Source: Terasakiella brassicae
Lineage (GTDB): Bacteria > Pseudomonadota > Alphaproteobacteria > Rhodospirillales > Terasakiellaceae
Length of the DNA stretch: 64,000 nt
NCBI RefSeq assembly: GCF_014641495.1
Contig: NZ_BMHV01000001.1
Location: 62,001-126,000, forward strand
Direction of reading: 5' to 3'
Shown here: positions 8,352-17,254 of the stretch, piece after piece
Numbering within the stretch: the first letter of the stretch is position 1
How the letters are laid out: each line of letters starts with the position of its first letter
Notes under the pieces: generated by a model
The model's input: the letters and a program-made list of their open reading frames with translations, nothing else
Database searches by the model: none
Told to the model about the DNA's origin: nothing
Made by a program: the position numbers and the translations under genes

Positions 8352-10298
8352 CTATTCCTTTAACAGGGGCAAATAAATACAAATACAGGCACCTATGGTC
8401 GGTTCATTGCTGTGACTGGTATAGAGGCACCCCCCATGAGGAATGGCTTCGACAGCGCCGCCGTGATTTTCAACAATTTGGCGGACGACCGAAAGACCCA
8501 GCCCGGATCCATCTGTTTGCGTTTTTGTCGTGAAGAAAGGATCAAAGATTTCATTGAGAATATGTTGAGGAATACCGGGGCCCGTGTCGCTGATGCAGAG
8601 GGTGACATAGTCGCCTTCCGGGATTTCAAATCGACTGATTAATTCGGAATTCTCATCAACATAGATTTTTCTCATTTCAAAGGTGATGACGCCTTTTTCT
8701 TCACCTATGGCTTGTGCGGCATTCATGCCGGTATTCATAATGACCTGATGAATTTGGTCAGGGTCGGCAAAACTGTAATAACTTTCGTGATCACAGATTT
8801 CTTCAATTTTTATCGTTTGCGGAATGGAGGAACGTAAAAGCGCGAGGGTTTCTTCCATTTCATGTCGCAGTTCAATGCGTGTCGGTTCGCTTTCTTCCGG
8901 TCGTGTGTAGGTCAGAATACGATGAACAAGGCGGCGCGCACGTTCAGCCGCCTGATGAATATTTCGTAAATTGCCATGAAGGAAAGGATCATCCTGTGCG
9001 TCTTCCATCAACATTTCGCTGACCAGAAGAATAGGGGAAAGCAGGTTATTAAAATCATGCGCGAGGCTGCCGGCAACTTGACCCAGCAATTCTTGTTTTT
9101 GTGCCTGAAATAATTGTTTTTGCAGTTCCAGCCGATCTTCTTCACTGGAACGCACATTGGTCAGATCATAGGCGGTTACAATAAATTGAACCTGCCCCTG
9201 ATCCTTGTAACGGGCCACATTAAAACCGGTTGGCAGAAGTCTTCCATCTGCAGTCTGCAAGTTGCCTTCCATATGGATTGAGGATCGTGTGTTGGCTTCC
9301 ATGAGGATTTCGGTCGGGCTGATCTCCATATCGAAATCGGTTATGTCGCGAAAATTACTTTGCAGCAGGACTGAGCGTTTCAATCCTGTGCTTTCACAAA
9401 GCTTGGGATTGACGGCAAGAATATTACCATCGGATGTTAATAACATAATCCCTTCGCGGGCTTCATCAACAAGGCTGCGGTAACGTTGTTCGCTGCGGAT
9501 CAGGGCATTTTGGGCCTGTTGCTGGGCCGTAATGTCACGCATGATGACCACAAGCATCTGCTGAGAGCCGATTTCGATTGAACGTCCCGAAATTTCAACA
9601 GGTGTTCTTTTACCTTTTTTGCCGATTATAGTACTGCGTGCAGACTGGTCCTGCCCCCATAGAAACCCCTGATAATATCCCATCATTATATCAAGTTCTT
9701 GTTGATCATGGATATCGTCAACACTCAACTGAGAGAGGTTATCCGGTAAAACTTCCAAGAGTTCGGCAGCTTTTGGGTTGCCTTCAATGATATTGCCTTC
9801 GTGAGAGAGTAATATGATGGCATCACCTGCACCCGACATAACCCCGCGATATTTTGCAAGCGTTTCGAGCAGAGATTCCCGCTCTTCAAAGTCGGTAGCG
9901 ACATCCTGCACAAAGCCAATCATTTTATGTGTTTGTGCATCCATTTTCGCCATGAGAAGCACAGGAGTTTCCTGACCTTGTCGGGATAAGGTATGTGTAT
10001 AAAAACGAAAACTACCGCCTTGCTGAGACAGAGTTTCAAAATGTTTTTGCACCTTTGCCTGATCACTCGGGCGGAAAAGTCCGATTAACGCATTTAAAGA
10101 AGGTGGCAGGGTTTGAATATCGAGATTGACAATTTTATATAGATTTTGGGACCACCAAAACTCACCCGTTTCAATATCCCATTCCAACCCGGCAATTTTG
10201 GCACAATCTTCGATTTGTTTGCGGCGTGATATTTCTCTATCCAATATATAGGACGTTTTTTCTTTATTTAATATCGCATTATTGTTTGTAGAATTCAT
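8352..10298 (-). CDS. Soluble multi-PAS histidine kinase
   Basis: This is a 648-aa kinase without obvious membrane segments. An N-terminal PAS-like region (about 30-140) is followed by two more PAS domains (about 145-265 and 270-390). The phospho-acceptor His lies in GSLAHDFNNLLSP near residue 416, the AHDFNN form common in HWE-unlike PAS kinases, and the HATPase domain has NTGMNAAQAI, DTGPGI, FFTTK and GSGLGLSVV. I place the start at the ATG at 10298; the frame can also begin at a GTG at 10307. It is transcribed with the single receiver that follows. Tandem cytosolic PAS domains suggest that it senses an internal cue such as redox state, energy state or a small ligand. Confidence 0.9.
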   Translation of the reverse strand: MNSTNNNAILNKEKTSYILDREISRRKQIEDCAKIAGLEWDIETGEFWWSQNLYKIVNLDIQTLPPSLNALIGLFRPSDQAKVQKHFETLSQQGGSFRFYTHTLSRQGQETPVLLMAKMDAQTHKMIGFVQDVATDFEERESLLETLAKYRGVMSGAGDAIILLSHEGNIIEGNPKAAELLEVLPDNLSQLSVDDIHDQQELDIMMGYYQGFLWGQDQSARSTIIGKKGKRTPVEISGRSIEIGSQQMLVVIMRDITAQQQAQNALIRSEQRYRSLVDEAREGIMLLTSDGNILAVNPKLCESTGLKRSVLLQSNFRDITDFDMEISPTEILMEANTRSSIHMEGNLQTADGRLLPTGFNVARYKDQGQVQFIVTAYDLTNVRSSEEDRLELQKQLFQAQKQELLGQVAGSLAHDFNNLLSPILLVSEMLMEDAQDDPFLHGNLRNIHQAAERARRLVHRILTYTRPEESEPTRIELRHEMEETLALLRSSIPQTIKIEEICDHESYYSFADPDQIHQVIMNTGMNAAQAIGEEKGVITFEMRKIYVDENSELISRFEIPEGDYVTLCISDTGPGIPQHILNEIFDPFFTTKTQTDGSGLGLSVVRQIVENHGGAVEAIPHGGCLYTSHSNEPTIGACICIYLPLLKE

Positions 10299-10396
10299 TG
10301 TTCCCACATATTAATAGAGATTGAATAGTTTATCTGCGAATTATTCTTTGGGGAAGCAGTGTAGCTTATCAATCCGTTTGATAAAAGGGGAACACA

Positions 10397-13300
10397 ATGA
10401 TTTTCCGGTTTACTCCGGTTGTTTTGTTTTTATTTTTTAGTGCTCTCTTCGGGGTGAGCATTTTGCTGTTACAGGTGTCCTATAAAAGTGCCAAGGAAGC
10501 CTTGCAGTTTGAACAGATTGAACAGCTTTCCCGGACGCATGAAATTGCGCAACAATATTTGAATTTTCGATTGAAAGAAGCCCGGCAATCTCTTTTAACG
10601 ATTGCTTCTGTTTCCAATGATGAGACAATACTTACCTCTTCACCAAATATTTTGAAAAACACAATCCTTGATTACGCCCTTTGGTTTGAATTGGAACAAG
10701 GTGGGGTACCTGTCTTAAAGAAAACATTCGGTTCCCCATTTGAAGGGGCACAAACTCTTTTATTTAAAAATGAACATTGGGAAATAGAGCAAACCCCGAA
10801 GGGCCCCGCCCTTGTGATTCAAATACATGTTTTTAGCGAAAATGAGAATGAGGACCAGCCGAGCAACCTCATAAAAGGCGGCATATATCTCAAGAATAAT
10901 TTTTCACTTGTGCATGGCTTGCGTTCGGCCAGCCATGCCTATGCCCATTATATTATTCTGGAGAATACGGTCCTTGTGTCCTCCTTGTCTCTGGAAGAAG
11001 GGGTTGAAGAAACGGCAAGGCTGGTTTTGGAACATAAAGATCCGGTCTTTGCAGAACTGGGGGAATTTTTTAGCGGCGATATTTTACCCCTGCGATTGGA
11101 AGACGGGCAAAGCGGCTTGTATCTGGTAACGGTATCGACAACACAAGGGAGCCAGAACTGGCAGGAAAGCTTTAAACAAACGATTTTATTCGGGCTGTTT
11201 TGTTCGCTGATTATTTGCATTTGTGGAACTTATTTTCTGCATTTCTGGACGCACCATTCCATTCGCAAGCTTTTGGATTATGCAACAGGTGTACGAATGG
11301 GTCGTCAGGACATTCGCTATAAGCCGGGCACGATTTATGAATTTAATAGTGTCGGTAAAGTTATCGAGGAGATGGTCGGCGAATTATCTGAGCAGTCAAA
11401 ATATATTACGGATTTGTTTGAAGCTGGAAATTCTCCCATCATTTCCTGGGATAAAGACGGTACGATTCGTGTCGTGAATAACGCGATGCAACGTATTTTT
11501 GATTTGCAATCGGTTGATCAAATTAAAAGTATCGATGATTTCTTTAAATGTTATCCGCATAACGATGCGCGCAAGGCCTGCGAAGATGCCCTTGCGGGCA
11601 AAACAACGGCGGCGCTGGAAACAGTTACGAAAAATAATGGGCGTACCTACTATATTGTTTGGAGTGTTACCCCGCTCAGAGATACGCAGGAAAATGTATC
11701 CGGTGTGATTTGTATGGGACAGGACGTGACCGAACGCCGTATTGCGGAAGGTAATTTACGGTTATCTTCCACTGTCTTTGATAACACGGCGGAAGGCATT
11801 ATCATTACCGATCATAATGCAGAAATAATTGATGTTAATACCGCCTTTAGTGAAATTACCGGATTTAGCCGCGAAGAAGTCATCGGACAAAACCCGCGCC
11901 TTATGAAATCAGGCCGTCATTCTCCGAAATTTTATGATGAGATGTGGCGCAAACTAAATACCAATGGATTTTGGCAGGGTGAAATTTGGGACCGGCGCAA
12001 AAATGGCGAGGAATTCCCCAAATGGCTATCCATTAATGCCTGTCGGAATGAAAAGGGGAAATTGACGCATTATGTTGCTGTTTTTTCCGATATTACGGAT
12101 AAAAAAGCAGATGAAGAAAAATTGGAGCAACTGGCCCATTTTGATCATTTGACAGGCTTACCAAACCGCATTCTTTTTCAGGATCGATTGCACACGGCGC
12201 TGGCACGTTCGCGTCGTGAAAAAGCCCATCTTGCCGTTTTGTTTGTCGATCTAGATCGTTTTAAACAAATCAATGACACTTTAGGCCATCGCGTTGGGGA
12301 TTTACTTCTGAAAGAAGTGTCAAAACGTCTGTTATTTAGTATTCGTGAAATTGATACGGTGGCCCGTCTGTCGGGTGATGAGTTTACGGTGATTTTGACC
12401 GATATATCGTCGATTGAAGCCGTGGAACTGATCGCCTCTCGTATCGTTAAATCATTGGGGGCACCGTATTTCTTTGAAGGACACGAACTTTTTGTGTCTG
12501 CCAGTGTCGGTATTGCGATTTATCCCACCGATGGTGAAAACAGCGTGGATTTATTACGTCACGCCGATGTTGCGATGTATCACGCAAAAGAAAAGGGGCG
12601 CAATAATTATCAATTCTTCAATGCGGCCATGAACGAAAAGGCGCAATCCCAATTGTCTTTGGCAAATAAATTACGTGTTGCGCTTAATCGAAAGATTATT
12701 CATCCCCACTACCAATTGAAAGTGGATACGCAGCTCGGAAAACCAGTCGGTCTGGAAGCGTTGGCCCGGTGGAATGATGAAAGAGGAAAACCCATTTCCC
12801 CCGTTCATTTCATTCCCGTGGCCGAAGAACATGGCTTAATCGCAAGATTGGGGAAATCCGTTCTTAATCAGGTCTGCATTCAAATCAGAATGTGGCAGGA
12901 TATGGATGTTGAATTTGGAAGTGTTGCCGTCAACCTATCTGCGCAACAGTTTCGGGACGCCAATCTGCTGAATGATATCAAAGAAGCGATTGAAGACAAC
13001 CGGATTGATCCAACGTCACTTGAAGTTGAAGTGACGGAAAATATGGTTATGGATGATGTGGAAGATGCTATTCGCATTTTAAATGACATCAAGGAGATGG
13101 GCCTTAAAATCGCCATTGATGATTTTGGAACCGGGTATTCTTCGCTCAGTTATTTGAAACGTTTCCCTGTGGATACATTAAAAATTGATCGAACGTTTAT
13201 TCGGGATTTGAGCATTGACAACGACGATGCCGCCATTGTTTCAGCGATTGTATCAATGGCACAAAAACTGGAAATAAACGTTGTCGCAGAAGGTGTCGAA

Positions 13301-13432
13301 ACACAGGAGCAAGTCGAATTTTTGCGATCAATTAACTGTAATGTGGTGCAAGGATTCCTATATGCAAAACCATGTGCAGGCGGGGAAGTCCCGCTTGTGT
13401 GGCATCGCATGATTGAGGAATTCGAAGAATAA
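10397..13432 (+). CDS. Membrane PAS-PAS-GGDEF-EAL cyclic-di-GMP signalling protein
   Basis: This 1011-aa protein has an N-terminal membrane segment (about 4-26), a periplasmic sensor region of roughly 230 residues, a second segment (about 260-284), a HAMP-like linker, two PAS domains (about 335-450 and 455-570), GGDEF and EAL. The diguanylate cyclase motif is SGDEF, a functional variant of GGDEF, and the inhibitory site RxxD (REID) sits exactly five residues before it. The EAL domain keeps the residues needed for hydrolysis: EAL in LEALARW, the Asn of VNLSAQQF, EVTEN, IDDFGTGYSSL, LKID, AEGVE and VVQGF. Both activities look possible, so the net output cannot be read from sequence. A strong GGGGAA ribosome-binding site precedes the ATG. 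The gene is divergent from the PAS kinase. Confidence 0.92.
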   Translation: MIFRFTPVVLFLFFSALFGVSILLLQVSYKSAKEALQFEQIEQLSRTHEIAQQYLNFRLKEARQSLLTIASVSNDETILTSSPNILKNTILDYALWFELEQGGVPVLKKTFGSPFEGAQTLLFKNEHWEIEQTPKGPALVIQIHVFSENENEDQPSNLIKGGIYLKNNFSLVHGLRSASHAYAHYIILENTVLVSSLSLEEGVEETARLVLEHKDPVFAELGEFFSGDILPLRLEDGQSGLYLVTVSTTQGSQNWQESFKQTILFGLFCSLIICICGTYFLHFWTHHSIRKLLDYATGVRMGRQDIRYKPGTIYEFNSVGKVIEEMVGELSEQSKYITDLFEAGNSPIISWDKDGTIRVVNNAMQRIFDLQSVDQIKSIDDFFKCYPHNDARKACEDALAGKTTAALETVTKNNGRTYYIVWSVTPLRDTQENVSGVICMGQDVTERRIAEGNLRLSSTVFDNTAEGIIITDHNAEIIDVNTAFSEITGFSREEVIGQNPRLMKSGRHSPKFYDEMWRKLNTNGFWQGEIWDRRKNGEEFPKWLSINACRNEKGKLTHYVAVFSDITDKKADEEKLEQLAHFDHLTGLPNRILFQDRLHTALARSRREKAHLAVLFVDLDRFKQINDTLGHRVGDLLLKEVSKRLLFSIREIDTVARLSGDEFTVILTDISSIEAVELIASRIVKSLGAPYFFEGHELFVSASVGIAIYPTDGENSVDLLRHADVAMYHAKEKGRNNYQFFNAAMNEKAQSQLSLANKLRVALNRKIIHPHYQLKVDTQLGKPVGLEALARWNDERGKPISPVHFIPVAEEHGLIARLGKSVLNQVCIQIRMWQDMDVEFGSVAVNLSAQQFRDANLLNDIKEAIEDNRIDPTSLEVEVTENMVMDDVEDAIRILNDIKEMGLKIAIDDFGTGYSSLSYLKRFPVDTLKIDRTFIRDLSIDNDDAAIVSAIVSMAQKLEINVVAEGVETQEQVEFLRSINCNVVQGFLYAKPCAGGEVPLVWHRMIEEFEE

Positions 13433-13441
13433 AGCACGCAC

Positions 13442-13470
13442 CGTCACAAAAATGTAATAAGAATTACATA
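13442..13470 (+). promoter_or_regulatory. Pho box upstream of phoR
   Basis: Three 7-base units recur with an 11-base phase: CGTCACA at 13442, TGTAATA at 13453 and a weaker TTACATA at 13464, separated by A-rich four-base spacers. This matches the alphaproteobacterial PhoB operator pattern (TGTCACA-like repeats every 11 bp). It lies about 50-80 bases before the likely phoR start, so PhoB probably autoregulates phoR. Confidence 0.7.
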
Positions 13471-13519
13471 TATTACGGTGCATTCATTTATTTTTGCTCA
13501 GTTATCACACGAGGATATT

Positions 13520-14614
13520 GTGCTTTTTCGTAAAAAAAAGCCGGTTGTACAGGCTCGGCTACCCGAAATTGAAGAAAGAAAGCGCGTTGATGAAACGGCT
13601 GCTATTTTAGCATCGCTGGCAGAACCCATTATTGTTCTGGACCGCGAACGTGTTGTTAAATATGCCAACAAAGCCGCAATGGATTTATTCGGTCGTGTTT
13701 TAATCGGGCGTAATATTGTGCAATGTTTACGTCAACCTCATGTGGTGGAGGCGGTCGAACATGTTTTCAATCACAAAAAAACATGGGTCGGGGATGCTAA
13801 ATTCCCGGCACCGGTGGAACGCCATTTAAGTTTGCATGTGGCCTTGTTTGGCGATGGGGACGGGGTGACGATTACGGTGCACGATACCACGTTGGAAAAA
13901 CGTACAGAAGAAATGCATTCTGATTTTGTCGCCAATGTCAGCCATGAGTTGCGTTCTCCCTTATCCGCGTTGTTGGGGTTTATCGAAACGCTGCAAGGTC
14001 CGGCGCAAGATGACAAAGAGGCCCGCGTACGCTTTCTGGACATTATGATACAAGAAGCCAACCGCATGGCGCGTCTGATTGACGACTTACTCTCCTTATC
14101 ACGCGTGCAGATACAGGAACACGTTGTGCCTGCGGAAGCTGTCAATCTGACGCTGATTTTGCAAAATATTGTGGATATTCTCAGCCTGAAGGCCGAGGCA
14201 CGCGATATGCCGCTGATTTTAAATGCGGTGGATCGTGCGTATTGGGTTACAGGTGATTCTGACCAGATCACGCAAGTTTTTCAAAATCTTATTGATAACG
14301 CGATAAAATATGGTCGTTCGGGGACACCGGTTGAAATTACCTGTAATTTTCTGGACCGAATGCCGGACCGTGCCGTTCCCGGCATCGCTGTCAAAATCAA
14401 AGATCACGGCGAAGGGATTGAAGAAGAACATCTACCCCGTTTGACCGAGCGTTTCTATCGTATCGATAAGGCGCGGTCCCGAACATTGGGGGGGACTGGA
14501 TTGGGACTCGCAATTGTGAAACACATCATCATGCGCCACCGTGGGCGCCTGAATGTGGAAAGCAAGATCGGTTTCGGGTCCACCTTTACAGTTATATTGC
14601 CGCAAAAAGTCTGA
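13520..14614 (+). CDS. phoR: Phosphate regulon sensor histidine kinase PhoR
   Basis: PhoR phosphorylates PhoB when phosphate is scarce, with its state set by the Pst transporter and PhoU. From the GTG at 13520, which has a GAGG ribosome-binding site seven bases upstream, the protein is 364 aa; an upstream GTG at 13478 would add 14 residues but has no such site. A PAS domain (about 30-125) precedes the HisKA motif NVSHELRSPLSALLGF near residue 140 and an HATPase with NLIDNAIKYG, KDHGEGI and GTGLGLAIVKH. I see no membrane segment, unlike Escherichia coli PhoR, so it may be recruited to the membrane through Pst and PhoU. It heads the gene series phoR-pstSCAB-phoU-phoB. Confidence 0.9.
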   Translation: MLFRKKKPVVQARLPEIEERKRVDETAAILASLAEPIIVLDRERVVKYANKAAMDLFGRVLIGRNIVQCLRQPHVVEAVEHVFNHKKTWVGDAKFPAPVERHLSLHVALFGDGDGVTITVHDTTLEKRTEEMHSDFVANVSHELRSPLSALLGFIETLQGPAQDDKEARVRFLDIMIQEANRMARLIDDLLSLSRVQIQEHVVPAEAVNLTLILQNIVDILSLKAEARDMPLILNAVDRAYWVTGDSDQITQVFQNLIDNAIKYGRSGTPVEITCNFLDRMPDRAVPGIAVKIKDHGEGIEEEHLPRLTERFYRIDKARSRTLGGTGLGLAIVKHIIMRHRGRLNVESKIGFGSTFTVILPQKV

Positions 14615-14625
14615 AAATTTCGCAG

Positions 14626-14658
14626 TGTCACAAAAGCGTAATGTTAACGTAATAAAAT
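14626..14658 (+). promoter_or_regulatory. Pho box upstream of pstS (three 11-bp repeats)
   Basis: TGTCACA at 14626, CGTAATG at 14637 and CGTAATA at 14648 are spaced by AAAG and TTAA, which gives three in-phase 11-base repeats. The layout repeats that found before phoR and fits dimers of PhoB binding in tandem. The site is about 100 bases upstream of the pstS start, so there is room for a PhoB-activated promoter and a leader. Confidence 0.8.
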
Positions 14659-14754
14659 CGTATCCAAGTAAAAATACTGTGGGATCACTGATGTAAACGA
14701 AAAAGCGTTTACAAACTGAATCTCAGTTCACTTACTTTGTTTGGAGAATTCCTT

Positions 14755-15786
14755 ATGTCACTTAAGAAGACTCTTGCTGTCGCAGCTTTAGCTTCTGTTG
14801 TTGCCGCTGGCGCTGCTGAAGCACGCGATCAAATTCGTATCGTTGGTTCTTCTACTGTTTATCCGTTTGCAACAGCTGTTGCGGAAACATTCGGTAAAAC
14901 AACAAATTTTAAAACACCGATTATCGAGTCAACCGGTTCTGGCGGTGGTTTCAAATTGTTCTGCGCCGGTGTTGGTGAAGAACATGCGGATATCACAAAC
15001 GCGTCTCGCGCTGTGAAAAAATCCGAAATTGAACGTTGTGCGGAAAACGGTGTTAAAGAAATTACCGAAGTTAAAGTTGGCTACGATGGTATCGTGATGG
15101 CAAACTCCAAAAGCGGTAAGCGCATGGAAATTACCCGCAAGCAGATCTTCCTGGCTTTGGCCAAGGATGTTCCGAACGCGGAAGGCAAACTGGTAGCCAA
15201 CCCGTATCAAAAATGGTCCGATATTGATCCGTCTTTGCCTGATTTCAAAATCGAAGTTCTCGGCCCGCCGCCGACCTCTGGTACACGTGACGCGTTTGCC
15301 GAGCTGGCGCTTGAAGGTGGTTGTAAACAATTCCCGGATATTAAAGCACTGAAAAAGTCCGACAAAAAGAAATACAAAGCTGTATGTCATTCTGTTCGTG
15401 AAGACGGCGCTTACATTGATGCCGGTGAAAACGACAACCTGATCATCCAGAAATTGAACGCAAATCCTGATGCATTCGGTGTATTTGGTTTCTCCTTCCT
15501 TGATCAAAACTCCGATACTGTTCAGGGTTCTTTGATCGATGGTAAAGAGCCGCTGTTTGAAGCGATTGCTGATGGTTCTTATCCGGTTTCACGTCCGTTG
15601 TTCTTCTACGTCAAGAATGCACATATCGGTTCTGTACCGGGCATTCTGGAATATCTGGCTGAATTCACCAACGACAAAGCCTGGGGTGATGAAGGTTACC
15701 TGACAGACAAAGGTTTGATCCCGATGCCGACTGAAGAACGCGCGAAATATAAAGCCGCCGTTCAAGCACTGGGTGCTGGCAGCTAA
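14755..15786 (+). CDS. pstS: Periplasmic phosphate-binding protein PstS
   Basis: PstS captures inorganic phosphate in the periplasm and hands it to PstCA. The ATG at 14755 has a GGAG ribosome-binding site and gives 343 aa; a longer reading from 14737 lacks support. The first 22 residues form a signal peptide (MSLKKTLAVAALASVVAAGA) cut near AEA-RD. The phosphate-binding loop IVGSSTVYPFATAV follows at once, with ESTGSGGGFKLFC, ITNASRAVK and GPPPTSGTRDAF further on, all typical of the family. A hairpin lies between pstS and pstC, which would allow more PstS than permease to be made. Confidence 0.96.
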   Translation: MSLKKTLAVAALASVVAAGAAEARDQIRIVGSSTVYPFATAVAETFGKTTNFKTPIIESTGSGGGFKLFCAGVGEEHADITNASRAVKKSEIERCAENGVKEITEVKVGYDGIVMANSKSGKRMEITRKQIFLALAKDVPNAEGKLVANPYQKWSDIDPSLPDFKIEVLGPPPTSGTRDAFAELALEGGCKQFPDIKALKKSDKKKYKAVCHSVREDGAYIDAGENDNLIIQKLNANPDAFGVFGFSFLDQNSDTVQGSLIDGKEPLFEAIADGSYPVSRPLFFYVKNAHIGSVPGILEYLAEFTNDKAWGDEGYLTDKGLIPMPTEERAKYKAAVQALGAGS

Positions 15787-15801
15787 TCTACCGTTTCTTG
15801 T

Positions 15802-15839
15802 GAAAGGCGGCGGTGTTTGAACGTCGCCTTTCCTTTTTC
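15802..15839 (+). terminator. Attenuator hairpin between pstS and pstC
   Basis: GAAAGGCG at 15802-15809 pairs with CGCCTTTC at 15825-15832 around a 15-base loop, and is followed by a T-rich stretch. The pst genes continue downstream, so this is more likely a partial terminator or 3' stabiliser that raises pstS expression over pstCAB than the end of the operon. Confidence 0.7.
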
Positions 15840-15871
15840 TGTTCATTTTAATTGATTGTGATCGCTGAGAT

Positions 15872-17254
15872 ATGCAAACCACGATTTTTACATTTACCGT
15901 TCTGCTTCTGGCTTTAATCGGCTTCTATATGGGACGTGCGCGTGCGGTTTCTTCCGTTGGGGGGGATATCCGTCAGTTGCATTCTTTGCCACGCCATTAT
16001 GGATATTACGTCTCTTTATGGTGCGGACTCCCGACATTATTTTTATTTATTCTTTGGTTTATTTTTGAACCGCAGATTATTAACAGTCTGGTTCTCCATA
16101 ATGTCACGGCTATCAATGACGAGACATCAAGCGCGATGGTCGCCCGTATCCTTAGTGATATTAAATTCATCGCTGCAAACGGAACCAACGTTAAATCTGC
16201 TACACCGGAAATGATTGCCGCAGCCGACCATTACCTTGAACTGAAAAAGATTGGCATTGCCTGTCTGGGTGTGGCCGTTCTGGCCTTTGCGATTGTCGGT
16301 TTGGTGATCGGCAATAAAAATATCGGTGAAAAACTCAAGGCGCGTGATCAGGTTGAAAAAGCCATTCGGGTTTTACTGCTGGCCAGTTCCATTGTTGCGA
16401 TTCTGACGACCATCGGGATTGTGTCTTCCTTGTTATTTGAAGCCATTCGTTTCTTTGGAAAAGTTCCCTTAAGCGAGTTTCTGTTCGGATTGGAGTGGAG
16501 CCCGCAAATCGCGTTGCGTAAAGATCAGGTGGCAAGCCAAGGGTCCTTTGGTGCCGTTCCGATTTTTGCAGGCACAATGTTGATTTCCTTCATTGCAATG
16601 TGTGTGGCTGTTCCGGTTGGTTTGTTATCTGCAATCTATATGTCTGAATATGCAACGCCCAAAGTACGCGGTCTTGGGAAACCTATCCTTGAAATTCTGG
16701 CAGGCATACCCACGGTCGTGTATGGCTTCTTTGCCGCCCTCGTCGTTGCGCCGACCATCCGCAATATTGGCGAAGGATGGGGACTCGAAGTGGCTTCTGA
16801 AAGCGCATTGGCTGCCGGTCTGGTCATGGGGATTATGATTATCCCGTTCGTTTCCTCTTTGTCCGATGACGTTATCCGTGCGGTACCCCAAGCATTGCGG
16901 GATGGCTCTTATGCGTTGGGTGGGACAAAATCAGAAACGGTTTTGCAAGTTATTCTTCCTGCTGCGTTGCCGGGGATTGTTGGCGGTATTATGCTGGCGA
17001 TTTCTCGGGCGATCGGGGAAACGATGATCGTGGTTATGGCGGCTGGTTTATCCGCGAATTTAACCGCCAACCCGCTGCAAGCTGTTACGACTGCGACGGT
17101 GCAGATGGTCACCCTGCTTGTCGGTGACCAGGAATTTGATAGTCCCAAAACATTGGCAGCCTTTGCCCTTGGTTTGGTCCTGTTCTGTGTCACCCTCTGT
17201 TTGAATGTCATCGCGCTTCGCGTTGTCGCAAAATACCGAGAGAAATATGACTGA
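15872..17254 (+). CDS. pstC: Phosphate ABC transporter permease PstC
   Basis: PstC is one of two inner-membrane channel subunits of the high-affinity phosphate transporter. At 460 aa it is longer than the roughly 320 aa of Escherichia coli PstC. The extra N-terminal part holds three additional membrane segments (about 4-20, 45-68 and 122-148), as is common in alphaproteobacteria. The permease core begins with a segment near 165-190 and contains the EAA-type loop around RAVPQALRDGSYALGGTKSE before GGIMLAISRAIGETM. The start at 15872 has only a weak ribosome-binding site (CTGAG). Its end overlaps the pstA start by eight bases. Confidence 0.94.
   Translation: MQTTIFTFTVLLLALIGFYMGRARAVSSVGGDIRQLHSLPRHYGYYVSLWCGLPTLFLFILWFIFEPQIINSLVLHNVTAINDETSSAMVARILSDIKFIAANGTNVKSATPEMIAAADHYLELKKIGIACLGVAVLAFAIVGLVIGNKNIGEKLKARDQVEKAIRVLLLASSIVAILTTIGIVSSLLFEAIRFFGKVPLSEFLFGLEWSPQIALRKDQVASQGSFGAVPIFAGTMLISFIAMCVAVPVGLLSAIYMSEYATPKVRGLGKPILEILAGIPTVVYGFFAALVVAPTIRNIGEGWGLEVASESALAAGLVMGIMIIPFVSSLSDDVIRAVPQALRDGSYALGGTKSETVLQVILPAALPGIVGGIMLAISRAIGETMIVVMAAGLSANLTANPLQAVTTATVQMVTLLVGDQEFDSPKTLAAFALGLVLFCVTLCLNVIALRVVAKYREKYD

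Noticed and set aside
14929-15507. 192-aa frame on the minus strand opposite pstS
   Set aside because: It is a shadow of pstS with no ribosome-binding site or domain.
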